DNA from: Thinopyrum elongatum
Lineage: Eukaryota > Streptophyta > Magnoliopsida > Poales > Poaceae
NCBI GenBank assembly: GCA_011799875.1
Contig: CM022299.1
Coordinates: 216,503,018-216,567,017 of the forward strand
Length of the DNA: 64,000 bases
Direction of reading: 5' to 3'
A program made the position numbers and the translations under genes. Positions 24,097 through 34,413 of this stretch are shown here, piece by piece. How positions within the stretch are numbered: the stretch's first letter is position 1; every line of letters starts with the position of its first letter. Under the pieces are notes generated by a model. That model was not told the origin of the DNA. It saw only the letters and a list, made by a program, of their open reading frames with translations, and did not search any database.

Positions 24097-24382
24097 GAAG
24101 GCGCAGTGGGATGAAGCCGATTCGGCCGCGATGAAGAGAGGGCAATCTTGCTTGAGAAGGAAGGATCCGGAAGATGGGGGCGCAAGGGAGAGCAATGATG
24201 GCCCTCCGGCGTGCGCCAAGTTTTTTGTCAGCCCGGGCGGTTGCCGAGGAGTCGTGGGGAAGTGGTGGCGTCCCACGCCCCGCCGTGCGCCACGCGTCGA
24301 GCCTAGCCTGCAGGCTATTGGGGCCCGTGTCGCTTCGCCCCACTCTTCATCTTCGCCTCCAAGCTAGGACATCCGCGCCATG
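24097..24382. other. Upstream region of the Tat A antisense gene
   Basis: GC-rich spacer between the antisense ATG and the polypurine tract. It would hold the antisense promoter, but I see no clear TATA box. Confidence 0.4.
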
Positions 24383-24396
24383 GGCCCGGGGGCTAC
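24383..24396 (+). other. Polypurine tract of Tat A
   Basis: GGCCCGGGGGCTAC directly precedes the TG of the 3' LTR. Tat B has nearly the same sequence at 41033-41046. Confidence 0.7.
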
Positions 24397-25291
24397 TGTC
24401 GGGGCTCTGGGACTGGGACTACCCAGGCTCGTCTACCTGCGGCCCATCACGTGGCTTCGTCAAAGGGCCCGGCGCGAGCAAAGCCCTCGCGAGGCCCCCC
24501 GCCTTGTGAGGCAAGCAGCGACAAGCTTCATCAGGCGCCCCAAGGGCTCTATGAGGGGCGGCCTCCCGAGGCTGCCTCTAGGGGCCCCTCGTGGGGCAGA
24601 TACTTCTAGGCTCGCCACCCCGCCTTGCGATGCACGTGGGGGACGCGAGCCATGACGAGCGTTGCCAGGACCGATGCCAGCGGCCGCAGACAGTGAGGCT
24701 TTCCTCTTTGGTGCTGAAGGAGCAAGGCCAGCACGCGGGTTCCCAAGGCGGCCCCAAAGGTTGCCTCTTTGGTGCAACAAGACCAGGACGTTGGCTCGGC
24801 AGGATGGAGGTCATCGTCGAGCCCACCTGCACGTCATGGACAGAAGCTTTGCAGGTGAAGATCACCTTTAGTCAGAATAGGGTGTACTCCTGTCCCCCTT
24901 CAAAATTGGCCGTTGTGGACTCCCTTCCCGCCTAGAGCTTTGGGGGAAGAGGACCGGGCCAGTATAAGTATAGGTTAGTCTCCACCGTAGAGAGGATCGA
25001 GTTCATCCACCCCTCGAGCCCGGAGTCGCTCCTGAAGCCTCCGAGAGCCACTTGTACTCACATACTCATCCTCCTCGCGAGGCAATCCACCACAAAGCAT
25101 GAGTAGGGTCTTACACCTCAAGGTGGCCCGAACCTGGGTAAATCATCATGTTCTTCCTTACTCCCTCTCGCTCGAGCACGTCGGAGCATCGCCGTGAGGC
25201 AATGAGCAGCAAGCCGTAGCCTACTGAAGTTCTCCGCGCACACCCCAGAGTTCGAACCTTTCTTTGGGTCTGCGGAGCCCCGATTCCAACA
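24397..25291 (+). repeat. 3' LTR of Tat A
   Basis: 895 bp, starting TGTCGGGGCTCTGGG and ending CCCCGATTCCAACA. Both ends match the LTR of Tat B (41047 start, 51435 end). A TATA-like TATAAGTA lies at ~24963. Confidence 0.88.
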
Positions 25292-25839
25292 GCTGTCCAG
25301 CAAGCCTATGAACAAATTACTCACTCCCGGCGGTGACCATCAGGAAATTGGTGATGGAGGATGGTTGATGATGACGACGGTGTTGAATCCCCCTCTCCGA
25401 AGCCCCGAACGGACTCCAGATCAGCCCTCCCGATGAAGAACAGGTGGTGGCGGCGGCTCCGTATCATAAAATGTCAATATTCCTTCTTGATTTTTTTGGA
25501 CGAATAGATACTTATGGAGTTGGAGTTAGGGTTGTCGGAGCTACCAGAAGCCCACAAGCCTACCAGGCACACCCTAGGGGGAGGGAGCACCCCTGGGCCT
25601 GTGTCGCCCTGGTGGACCCCCTCTCGCATTTCTCTTTGCTAGTATCTTTCTATATTATGAAAGTATTCTTCGTAAATTTTTAGCTTAATCCGAGAACTTT
25701 TATTTCTGCACAAAAATGACACCATGTCAATTCTGCTTAAAACAGCATCAGTCCGGATTAGTTCCATTCAAATCATGCAAATTAGAGTCCAAAACAAGAG
25801 CAAAAGTGTTTGGAAAAGAGATACGCTTGGGACGTATTA
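25292..25839 (-). repeat. Old LTR fragment related to the LTR of Element C
   Basis: Its reverse complement matches 41807 to ~42350 throughout (for example CGGACTCCAGATCAGCCCTC). The end at 25839 corresponds to the TG terminus of the LTR, here decayed to TA. The left end abuts Tat A's LTR exactly, so Tat A inserted into this LTR and the rest lies left of the window. Its outer end interrupts the exonuclease-like gene. Confidence 0.85.
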
Positions 25840-26340
25840 GGTTACATGATTTTTCTTGGCACCATCCTTCATGTTTTCGTAGTAAGGGTCGATGATGGCT
25901 GCGGCGAGTTCAACCAGGGAGTCCTTCTTCATGCTGCCCCAGACCCTGTAGTGACCACGGATGTCGACAAGCGTCTGGCAGGCCAAGCCTGAAATCTCGA
26001 GGACTTTTACATCGTCGACGGTGTCCACCGTAGCGAACTTGTAGTTGGGGACATTGACAAACCTGGCGAAACGCTCGCAATGCCTTGTGGCCAGGCAGTA
26101 GTGGTAGATGAGGACGTGATGCCGCACGCAGAACTGGGCGATGGCAACCTTCTGATCTTTCCCGGGATGACCGCTGGTGTACTGGAGGTCGAAGCCGACC
26201 ACTTTGTACTTGTCATCTTCAGCAAGCAACTGCTCCATGATATTGATAGAGTCCTCCACCACAACTAAGTCAATGGCGTACACCACCGAGAGGTCCTTCT
26301 CCCTCACGCGGGTGTCCACACGATGCACGCTGAACTCCAT
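25840..26340 (-). pseudogene. 3'-5' exonuclease-like gene fragment, C-terminus lost
   Basis: ATG 26340 opens 167 codons that read straight into the LTR boundary, where a chance TAA (25839-25837) ends the frame. Residues ~40-130 resemble the plant WRN-type DEDD 3'-5' exonuclease fold: KYKVVGFDLQYT (strand with the first metal ligands), DQKVAIAQFCVRHHVLIYHY, then NYKFATVDTVDDVKVL. In active enzymes the first motif is D-x-E; here it is D51-L52-Q53, so a metal-binding Glu is replaced. The third exonuclease motif would lie downstream and is missing. It diverges from the 27058 gene with a ~720 bp shared upstream region. I would call it a dead, transposon-borne gene copy. Confidence 0.55.
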
Positions 26341-27057
26341 TGGAGCGTCGCTAGATATCCTCTCTGTATGTGTCGTCGTGGGTGTGCTTGTTGTGGTGTG
26401 GGGCGCGATCGAAAGGTTTAAGAGATTAAGGTTATAATGGCCGTGGGAATTAATGGGGAGGCCGAACGGCCTGGAATATCGGCACGCCAGATGGCAGTTT
26501 TTGCAGCATGTAACTCCATCGTGCCACATGTAACTGCACCATGGCGACATGCGCGGTGCAACCGCGTGCATATGGGGATCCCAACATGATCATGCGCTAG
26601 CCCCAACCGCTGGCAGAGAGCGCGCGAAGGAATGTGATATCAGCGCGCGCAGAGGAACGTGAGATCAGCATGGAGGGACATGACCCGAGCCTGCAGCGGC
26701 ACCTCAATGGCAAGCAGAGCACGCGGAGTGACACGAGCAGAGTGCGCCATGGCCCCCTCAATGGCAAGCAAGTACATGCATAATTATTGCACATAGCAGT
26801 TGAACATAGTAGGGAATAGCCATCCACAAGCCGGCGGATGCATATACCAGCTTGTACCTACCAACAAGGACGCCAGTGCAGAAATTAATGGCACTATACA
26901 CGTGTCCCGCAATCCACGCCAATGCTTCCCACCTATTCCCTCATCGGTTTCCCGCCACCAGCTAGTGGCTAGCTCTATATGACCCAAGCAGCAACGCACC
27001 ATAGCGACACTATGCGTAGATCTAGTCCACACCCATCTACCATTAGTTATTCCAAGC
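26341..27057. promoter_or_regulatory. Divergent upstream region between exonuclease-like gene and 27058 gene
   Basis: It contains a plus-strand TATA-like CTATATGA at ~26974 and TTTCCCGCC, which fits an E2F-type site, at 26948-26956. GC-rich repeated segments of the GAGCAGAGCGCGC type lie at 26630-26760 and recur at 27965-28090. Confidence 0.45.
26948..26956 (+). promoter_or_regulatory. E2F-type motif upstream of the 27058 gene
   Basis: TTTCCCGCC within ATCGGTTTCCCGCCAC. The same context is found three times upstream of the paralogue at 31981. Confidence 0.4.
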
Positions 27058-27723
27058 ATGCCACGCAATCAAAGATCTGACGTTGACACCTTCATGTATT
27101 ACATCTTCGGCGAGGAGAACGAGCCGGAGCAGGTCGGAGAGCAAGAGCTTTGTCGGCCGGTGCAGGTGCCATGGCCCATCAGCAGCGATATCACCGTGTT
27201 GTTCCTTGGGCGCACAATGGACATATTGCAAAGGAAGTGTGATGAGCAGTTCTCCATCCACCGCGCAAAAGATCCAGAGCTGCTAGGCGGCATGATCGAC
27301 AACCCCCCTGAAGAGCCGCCATCACATGTGCTCTCCCTGATGCCCCACCAGGAATGGGCAAAGGTCCTCTGTGATTCAGCTATGAGACAGCATGTCTGCC
27401 GCCTCATCATTGTCGCCGCCGGCCGAGTCAACCTCAATCCCGATGATGTGGTGGCTAGGCTCGAGCGCATCCTTGGCGGTGTTGACATCCCCGATGAAGT
27501 AGAACATCACCGACGTGGTATCTTGATGATGCAAGTGATGGGCGGAATTTGCTACCAGTGTAGAGACATGGAGATGGAGTGGTTCCGCAAGCGTGTCATG
27601 CATGGGATTGCACACTGTCAAGCTCTACTAGGCGAGGCCCAGCAGCCCCAAGAGCCTCCCAGCGCCAGCAGCTCCGCAGGCGGAGACAAGTACAATGGCC
27701 GCGGGTCCGGACACTCAGAATGA
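27058..27723 (+). CDS. Transposon-borne unknown gene, family member 1 (intact)
   Basis: An uninterrupted 221-codon frame. I do not recognise a known domain. It is one of three related copies: 31981-32632 (broken) and 62072-61356 (intact, in the CACTA element). Shared marks are the start MP followed within ~20 residues by a (D/G)EEN motif, a central QEWA(K/E) motif (LMPHQEWAKVLCDSAMRQHV), then VARLERILGGVDIPDEVEHH, HRRGI and a helical C-terminus. The start is chosen because the bases before the ATG, CCAAGC, are the same in all three copies. A TATA-like box lies ~85 bp upstream. The C-terminus is Ser/Gly-rich. Sequence composition suggests a soluble helical protein; its role is unknown. Conservation of an open frame in two separate elements suggests selection or recent origin. 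Confidence 0.6.
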   Translation: MPRNQRSDVDTFMYYIFGEENEPEQVGEQELCRPVQVPWPISSDITVLFLGRTMDILQRKCDEQFSIHRAKDPELLGGMIDNPPEEPPSHVLSLMPHQEWAKVLCDSAMRQHVCRLIIVAAGRVNLNPDDVVARLERILGGVDIPDEVEHHRRGILMMQVMGGICYQCRDMEMEWFRKRVMHGIAHCQALLGEAQQPQEPPSASSSAGGDKYNGRGSGHSE

Positions 27724-28374
27724 ACGGCCACAAGGGTGCTATGCTGATCATGGAGTCCGAGAACACCGTCGTTGGAAGGCTGTTAGCGCAGCCTTTTAGC
27801 CTATATTTTATTATAATTGTATGGAAATGTCGCATATCGACATTTTAAGTAACTAATCATATGTAGGTTGTGTGTGTTTTGGGCATTGCCGATGTGGCAT
27901 TTTAAATTATCCTGTATATGTAAGACAATTATTAACCATTGCCATTGTAAATTTGCCTCAACAACGAGCAGAGCGCATGCAGGGACGCCTGAGCTGAGTG
28001 CACCGTGGCCGCCTCAATAACAAGCAAAGCGCGCGGAGGGACGCGAGCAGAGCGCGCCACGGCCGCCTCAACTGCGAGCAACCACACCTGCATATAGCAA
28101 TTCTGATCAACCTTCTGGCACCCGTGGGAGGTGCGACAGCCCATCCATTGAACACGATGATGATATCTGGACCGTATGTGATAGTGGGCACACACGTACA
28201 CATCCGAGAAGGTGGGCCCACGTACACCATTCGGGAACTGTTTTGGGCTTCGAGCCCAAAACCATCAATAAATTTTGAGCTTGTTCCCGTCACATTCCAG
28301 ATTACTGCACAATAAGTAATTGCAAATCTGTTCACGATGATCAAACCTAAACGTGTTCCCACTTAGCACTGGGC
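27724..28374. other. Spacer between family member 1 and the coiled-coil gene
   Basis: The AT-rich 3' flank contains TGTGGCATTTTAAATTATCC (27893-27912), which recurs at 29137 and 29258. GC-rich repeats follow at 27965-28090. Confidence 0.5.
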
Positions 28375-28382
28375 TATAAAAA
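28375..28382 (+). promoter_or_regulatory. TATA box of the coiled-coil gene
   Basis: TATAAAAA within GGGCTATAAAAACTACCC, 93 bp upstream of the ATG. Confidence 0.55.
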
Positions 28383-28467
28383 CTACCCACTCAAAAATTA
28401 CTGCACATTCCTCTCCTCATCACCAAAAAAATAGGTCTTTCCTGTTAAGTCATTCCTTGCGTTTGCC

Positions 28468-29070
28468 ATGGCCAGTAGGAGGAGTTCTGGGTTGATATAT
28501 TACCAGGGAGCAAAGACCAAGGCCGTGGAAGCACTAGAGAGGTCCCGCCGCAATGCGGCAGTCGCAGTGCAGATGTTCTGTCGCGTCGCTTAGCCCTCAA
28601 ACGAGTTCTCACGGGCAGGCGAGGGCCCTCACAAGTGCACTCGTCACATCAGCAAATGCGACGAGCTAGCGGTGCTGAAGTCCTTGGCTAGCAACAACGA
28701 CATTCTCGTTGGCCTAATTAAGCAGCAAGAGCTGGTTGAAGGCTTAGTGAAGCCGCTCAAGATTAGTGATGCCTCGGTTGAGAAGGCGACCAGCCTCATC
28801 GTGTGACTCATGGGTGAAAATGTGAAGCTCCACAAGCAGCTCGCCAAGAAGGAGGGGGAGGCCGCTGGCTGGAAGAAGGTGCATGAGAAGAGCAGTGCCT
28901 CAGGGATGACACTGAAAGCCGCTATGGAGGAACTTATGGATGACTTGAAGAAGCTCCGCATCGAGCACGAGCTGCAGGTGGAGGAATCTGTGGCTGCTGT
29001 CAAGCAAAGTCATGAGGATGTGAAGAAGGATCTGGAGGAACTCCTTGCCCAGCGATCCATCGAGGAGTAG
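28468..29070 (+). pseudogene. Coiled-coil protein gene with two stops
   Basis: ATG 28468 (context GCCATGG) opens a 200-codon frame that stays in phase to TAG 29070 but is interrupted by TAG at 28591 and TGA at 28804. Both fit C-to-T changes (CAG to TAG, CGA to TGA). The N-terminal ~40 residues are basic (SRRNAAVAVQMFCRV). The rest is a strongly charged heptad-like helix (AKKEGEAAGWKKVHEK, then EELMDDLKKLRIEHELQVEE), so a coiled coil is likely. No known domain recognised. It lies 745 bp downstream of family member 1 in the same direction, with its own TATA box. Confidence 0.6.
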
Positions 29071-29510
29071 AGACAGCAGTGACCCAGATCATTGTTTATG
29101 ATTTCCTTCTTCTCTTCCCCGTGTGTCTTCCGGACATTTCCGCATGTGGCATTTTAAATTATCCAGAATATGTAAAACAATTATTATCTGTGCCATTGTA
29201 AATTTTTTGTTGAATTATGCATTGCCATTGTAAATTTTTTGTCGTATTAACCGTTGACACATGTGGCATTTTAAATTATCCGGAATACGAGTTGAAAACA
29301 GGCTAAAATCATGTTCTCAACGAGGCATGAACAAAGCAATGCTAATGTTGAGCGGGGCCATGGGATCACGAGCAAACACTCTCCGTCCAGGTGCTTTAAC
29401 TGCATGTTAAATAGCGGCTCAGCCGCCATTAATGGAGAATTTGTGAGCAAGGCGGGCGGCGGGTGGATGAAGGTCAAAGAGCTCACTTCCCGGTGAGCAT
29501 GCGCGATGGA
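29071..29510. other. 3' flank of the coiled-coil gene
   Basis: AT-rich, with two copies of GGCATTTTAAATTATCC and of a GCCATTGTAAATTTTTTG segment. Nothing coding. Confidence 0.5.
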
Positions 29511-29682
29511 CTGCTCGCACGTGTCCCGTCGAGCCTGCGCGGCAGACAGCTCACACGCGTCCCGTCGAGCCTGCATGGTGGACTAGTCGCATGTGTCCCG
29601 TCGAGCCTGCGCGGCGGACTACTCGCCCGCATCCCATCGAGCCTGTGCGGCGGACTTCTCGCGCTCGTCCCGTCTAATCAAA
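29511..29682 (+). repeat. 36-bp minisatellite
   Basis: Four to five copies of a unit of the type CCCGTCGAGCCTGCGCGGC followed by an AGAC.GCTC segment, GC-rich. Confidence 0.75.
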
Positions 29683-29912
29683 CAGCTGCACGCACACCAT
29701 CGACTATGGTTAAATTTTGGCACAAAATACAAAGAGGACCAATAAACCAGGACCGAGGTAGTACTCCCCAATAAAAAGAGGGACGCGTGGCCGCACATAA
29801 ATGGTTACTAGAATGCCCGTGGTTCAAAAAATACAGTCGTTTGCGATAGTAACATGCCAGCTATTTGTTCCAAAATGCCTACGTTGGCTATTAATGTGTG
29901 CGCCTTGTCTCA

Positions 29913-31735
29913 AATTGGACGTTTTTTACCACGTCATATATGTGCCATGTCATGAAACCATGCCAAGTTTCATGAATTTTGGGTGAGTTTTGGATTTACG
30001 GAGATTTAAAAACCAAGATTCTCAATGTTTGAGGCTGAGCCAGGATGCTGAGACATTTGTAATTCATTCTCATTCCTTGCATGGGACCTAAACATGCACC
30101 CAAGGACACATCTATGATTTTTGAACCCATTTTAGTGCACTGGAGCATGTGCTTGTAGTTCAAATTTGAATTATAGACATTAAATGCCTAGAAAACTCAA
30201 TTAATATATAAAAAAGGCCAAACGAACACTGAATAACTTCGTATTTCAGCACGAATCTCCTATTGGTCTATGTTGCGTGTAGAAAAAATGCAAGGCGAAA
30301 AGAGGCAGTGATTGCCGTTTCGCCCACAAGGGAGACATGTTCCCTATCGGAACAACGAGGCTTCTTGCGAGAAGTCTGGTTTGTAAGAGGCTTGTACCAA
30401 AACTTGCCCCAAATTCGAGAATTTTTTTACCACGGCATATATGTGCCATGTCATGACACCATGCCAAGTTTCATGAATTTCGGGTGATTTCTGGATTTAC
30501 AGGGATTTAAAAAGCAAGATTCTCAATGTTTCTGGACGAGCCAGGACGACGAGACATTTGTAATTCATTCCCATTCCTTGCATGGGACCTAAACATGCAC
30601 GCAAGGACACATGTACAATTTTTGAACCCATTTTGGTGCACTGGAGCATGTGCTTGCAGTTCAGATTTGAATTATGGACATTAAAGGCCTAGAAAACTCA
30701 ATCAATGTATAAAAAAAGGCCAAATGAACCCTGAATAATTTCATATTTTAGCATGAATCTCCTGTTGTTCTATGTTGCCTATAGAAAAAAAATACATGGC
30801 AAGAAGAGGCAGCGATTGTTGTTTTGCCCACAAGGGGGACACGTTCCCTATCGGAACCACGAGGCTTCTTGAGAGAAGCTCTGGTTTGTAAGAGGCTTGT
30901 AACAAAGCTTGCTCCAAATTGGACAATTTTTTTACCATGGCATATCTGTGCCATGTCATGACACCATGCCAAGTTTCATGATTTTTGGGTGAGTTTTGGA
31001 TTTACGGGGATTTGAAAACCAAGATTCTCAATGTTTGAGGCTGAGTCAGGATGTCGAGATGTTTGTAATTCATTCCCATTCCTAGCATGGGACCTAAAAA
31101 TGCACCCAAGGACACATGTATGTTTTCAAACCATTTTGGTGCACTAGAACATGTGCCTATAGTTCAAATTTGAATTATGGACATTAAATGCCTAGAAAAC
31201 TCAATTAATGTATAAAAAAGGCCAAACTAACCCTCAATAATTTCATATTTCAGCACGAATCTCCTCTTGGTCTATCTTGTCTATAGAAAGAATACAAGGC
31301 GAGAAGAGGCGGCGATTGTCGTTTCGCCCACAAGGGGGCCACGTTCCCTATTGGAACCACAAGGCTTCTTGAGAGCTCCAGTTTGTAAGAGGCTTCTACC
31401 AAGGCTTGCCCCAAATTGGACAATTGTTTTACGATGACATATATGTGCCATGTCATGACACCATGCCAAGTTTCATGATTTTCGGGTGAGTTTTGGATTT
31501 ACGGGGATTTAAAAACCGAGATTCTCAATGTTTGAGATGTTTGTAATTCATTCCCATTCCTTGCATGTGACGTAAACATGCACCCAAGGACACATGTATG
31601 TTTTTTCAACTCATTTTGGTGCACTAGAGCATGTATATGTAGTTCAAATTTGAATTATGCACATTAAATTAATGCCTAGAAAACTCAATTATAATGTATA
31701 AAAAAGGCCAAACGATCCATGAAATATTTCAAGCA
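29913..31735 (+). repeat. ~500-bp tandem array 1 (nearly four copies)
   Basis: The marker CAAGTTTCATGA sits at 29964, 30465, 30970 and 31467, giving periods of 501, 505 and 497 bp. Small ORFs inside are repeated noise. The reverse complement aligns along most of its unit with array 2 at 58196-60040. Confidence 0.92.
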
Positions 31736-31831
31736 GTTATGCTCAACCGTCTCACACCCGTGGGTAAGCACTAGGCGCACACGTCGTGCTAGCTCGCGCT
31801 TCCTTCTTTCCTAAGTTTTCCATATTAATAG

Positions 31832-31980
31832 TGTTATATATCCAAACACGCTACTGTTTCCCGCCACTCCCCCAATCGGTTTCCCGCCACTCCTCCCATC
31901 GGTTTCCCGCTGCCAGTGTCAGTGGCCATAGAATGCTAGGCGGTGACACACCGGCCATACCGCAGTATACCATTCCAAGC
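31832..31980 (+). promoter_or_regulatory. Upstream region of family member 2 with three E2F-type motifs
   Basis: TTATATATCC at ~31834 is a possible TATA box. TTTCCCGC occurs at 31857, 31880 and 31903 with an exact 23-bp period, each in a CGGTTTCCCGCC-like context. Confidence 0.4.
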
Positions 31981-32632
31981 ATGCCAATCCGGCGAAGCAC
32001 CGCCGTCGTCCTCAACCTCCTTGACGAGGAGAACGAGCCAAAGCAGGCCGGAGAGCCAGAACGGTCATGCACCACAAGCAAGAATGGCAGCGTGCTGCCG
32101 AGCGTGAGCGGTATCATCACGCCCCAGTGCTTGAGCTGGCCAATGTCTACACATGTGTTCATCGCCCCCCATGGAGCAGAACAGAGCAAGAGTGTCAAAG
32201 CGCTGCCGCACAAGAGCAGGAGAACGCCGCTATGCATCGGGTGCGGTGTGTTGCACTATCTGAGTGGAGCCATGTCAGCATCCTTTTGACTCAACCACTC
32301 GAGACGTTATTTCCAGGGCCGGTAACATCCTGATTTCCCACCAGGAATGGGCAGCCGCCGTCAGCGCCATAATTGCGCCGGATGGCATACGCATGGCCAT
32401 AATCGGCCACCACTACGCCGACGGGCTGGTCGATTGGCTCTTCGACCTCCTCGGCGCCCCAGGTGCCGCCAACGATGAAGCAGAGCAAAATGCTCGTCAC
32501 GGCTTGGAATCGACCGTCGCCCATGAAATATCCTGGGCGGAGATCGATATTGCGGTACACTAGTTCCGTGAGCATATCAGACACATGGACGAAGGCCTGT
32601 ACCAGTCCATGCTCAGCCAAGAGTTCCCATAG
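31981..32632 (+). pseudogene. Transposon-borne unknown gene, family member 2 (broken)
   Basis: It starts MP at 31981 with LNLLDEENEPKQAGEPE, close to members 1 and 3. The frame shifts after ~35 codons into a basic, Gln/Glu-rich segment (QEWQRAAERERYHHA) that resembles the arginine-rich middle of member 3. It shifts again before SHQEWAAAVSAIIAPDG (~32335), which matches the QEWA motif of the other members. A TAG at 32561, probably from CAG, interrupts the last helix, and the frame closes at 32632. No functional protein is expected. Confidence 0.65.
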
Positions 32633-32883
32633 GTTTAGGCCCTATTTGTATTGCTTTTTGCCCGGTTTTCCGCAATTAAGTGGGCAACTATCTTGTTCTT
32701 AATTAATTAAAAGGCAAAGCTTTTGCTTCTTCCAGCTATTTTTATGTAAAAAAATAATGTAAGTTTGAATGGAAGTAGTCCGGTATGTAAATATTGCACA
32801 CAATTTCTAAAAGCACAAACGTGTGTGATAGTAGGAGTAGGTCCCACACGGTGACCTGCGAGAAGCACCTTAAAGGCGAGGAG
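32633..32883. other. 3' flank of family member 2
   Basis: AT-rich, non-coding. GTGTGTGATAG at ~32821 recalls the GTGTGCGAT motif of the CACTA element ends. Confidence 0.4.
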
Positions 32884-33006
32884 GCAACTCTTATCAGCGA
32901 GGGGCAGCTTCCCATCTGCTAGCCGAGTCGAATAGAATGCACAAGTTAAGCGTGCTTGGGCTGGAGCAGTCTAAGGATGGGTGACCGGGTGGGAAGTTGC
33001 TTTATC
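32884..33006 (+). other. 5S rRNA-derived sequence with internal control region
   Basis: AAGTTAAGCGTGCTTGGGC (32943-32961) is identical to the plant 5S A box. AGGATGGGTGACC (32974-32986) lies at the same distance as in plant 5S genes, followed by GGGAAGT. The 5' half is diverged and has an extra ~19 bases, so this is not a functional 5S gene. Such sequences occur in Cassandra-type miniature retroelements; I cannot see the LTR ends needed to prove that here. Confidence 0.7.
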
Positions 33007-33169
33007 CCAAGCTTCATTTAAGTGCCATGATACGGTCATTACATACATTTAGCATCTAAATGTGTCTGTACTGACCTGTCATGTAGATTATATAAACCTT
33101 GAGATCCTTGTTTTTGAAATTTGTAGAATGGTGTTTTTTTGCTATTTATTGTTTTGAAAAATCGGAGAA

Positions 33170-34400
33170 TGATCGAGATCTATAGGCCCACACAATCTAT
33201 CCCTTTGACCAACGTACGATAAGGGTTTGACCATGACGGATTCCTCTTGCTCTATGTGGCATGTTAGGCCAAATTAAGTTTGAGCACATGCATTGGATAC
33301 CGCCCCCCCCCCCCCCCCGCCGCCGCCTCGAAGTTGGGGAATCGACATCCTATGTCTTGAACCTGGCTTCCTAGGGGTACGGTGTTTGGTTTGTAATGTA
33401 GCCGGTGCCCCATCGAAGTTGTGCATTGGGGATTTGAACACATCACACACCACCCATACATATTTTTGGGCCGCATGCAGGGTATAGGGGTCTTCTGATC
33501 GACCCCGTCTCCCTTGTGAGGTTTTCGACGACACATCTATCTGTGGGCTCCTGGGGTCTATATATATCATCCCTTTGATCGACAACGAGGGGGTTTGGCC
33601 ATGGATGGATTCCTCCTAGTTTGTGTTAGGGCGGGTCACGGTGACATGCCTGAGCAAAGTTCAAGCTAATGTATTCTCAGGATTCCCTCCCACGCGCTCA
33701 AATTGGTGGGTTGGACCGACACCCTACGTATATCGTCCTTAATTACCTAGATTTCATGGGGGTTGTTTGTATCGAGAGGTAGGCGCCACATCAAAATTGT
33801 ACATTATTTGGTATTTAAAACACATCACCCCTTCCAACATACATCATTTTGGGCCGCATGCAGGTGGTGCTGGTTTTGTGGCCCCTCTCGTGCGGTTTCT
33901 GATGATGGTCCAATCTATGGGCCCGAGCGGTCTATTATATCCCTTTTTGACCGACAACAACAGTAGTCGTTTGACCAAGATAGATTCACTTGGTCTGTCT
34001 TATGGTAGGTCATGGTGACATGCATGGCCGACCAAAGTATGAGTATGGGGATGGCGTCCCACCGACACGAAGTGGGTGTGGGGCAAGCACCCTAGCTACG
34101 ACCTTAGCCTGTCATTATAGATATATCCAAGGGGGCTTTCCGATTTGCGAGGCAGGTGCCACCAAAGTTGTGCATTGTGTATTTAAACATCACACCCTGT
34201 ATTCCTACATATATTTGGCCACTTCCAGGTGGTTGTTGTCTTCTGGCCCCTCTCACCTGATCTTTGACGACGCGCCCACCCGTGGGCCCGCGTGGTCAAA
34301 GTTGTGCATTGGGAATTTGAACATCACACACCACCCTTTTCATACACATATATTTGGGCCACATGCTAGTGTGGTTGTCTCCTAACCCTCTCTCGCGTTT
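33170..34400 (+). repeat. Diverged ~375-bp satellite-like tandem repeat
   Basis: AAGTTGTGCATT-like marks occur at 33414, 33793, 34164 and 34298, with associated GGATTTGAACA and GGGCCGCATGCAG motifs. The full period is ~375 bp and the last unit is internally deleted. A run of 16 C lies at 33303-33318. Small ORFs within are not genes. Confidence 0.75.
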
Positions 34401-34413
34401 TTTGTTGCCTAAC

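Larger units (their letters stand above)
17212..25291 (+). mobile_element. Tat A: Gypsy (Tat-type) retrotransposon, main part
   Basis: This continues 9417-9660. Order: rest of pol (to 20160), an untranslated region, an antisense gene (24096-20961), polypurine tract, 3' LTR (24397-25291). A large antisense ORF between pol and the 3' LTR is a known trait of Tat-lineage Gypsy elements such as maize Grande and rice RIRE2. The 5' half lies left of the window. The right flank falls in an older LTR (25292-25839). Confidence 0.88.

Noticed and set aside
24097..24276. Upstream extension of the Tat A antisense ORF to 24276
   Set aside because: The extension is low-complexity upstream sequence; the domain-like part begins after ATG 24096.
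30246..31469. Recurring 60-75-codon ORFs in array 1
   Set aside because: They recur because the DNA repeats; their reading frames decay between units.
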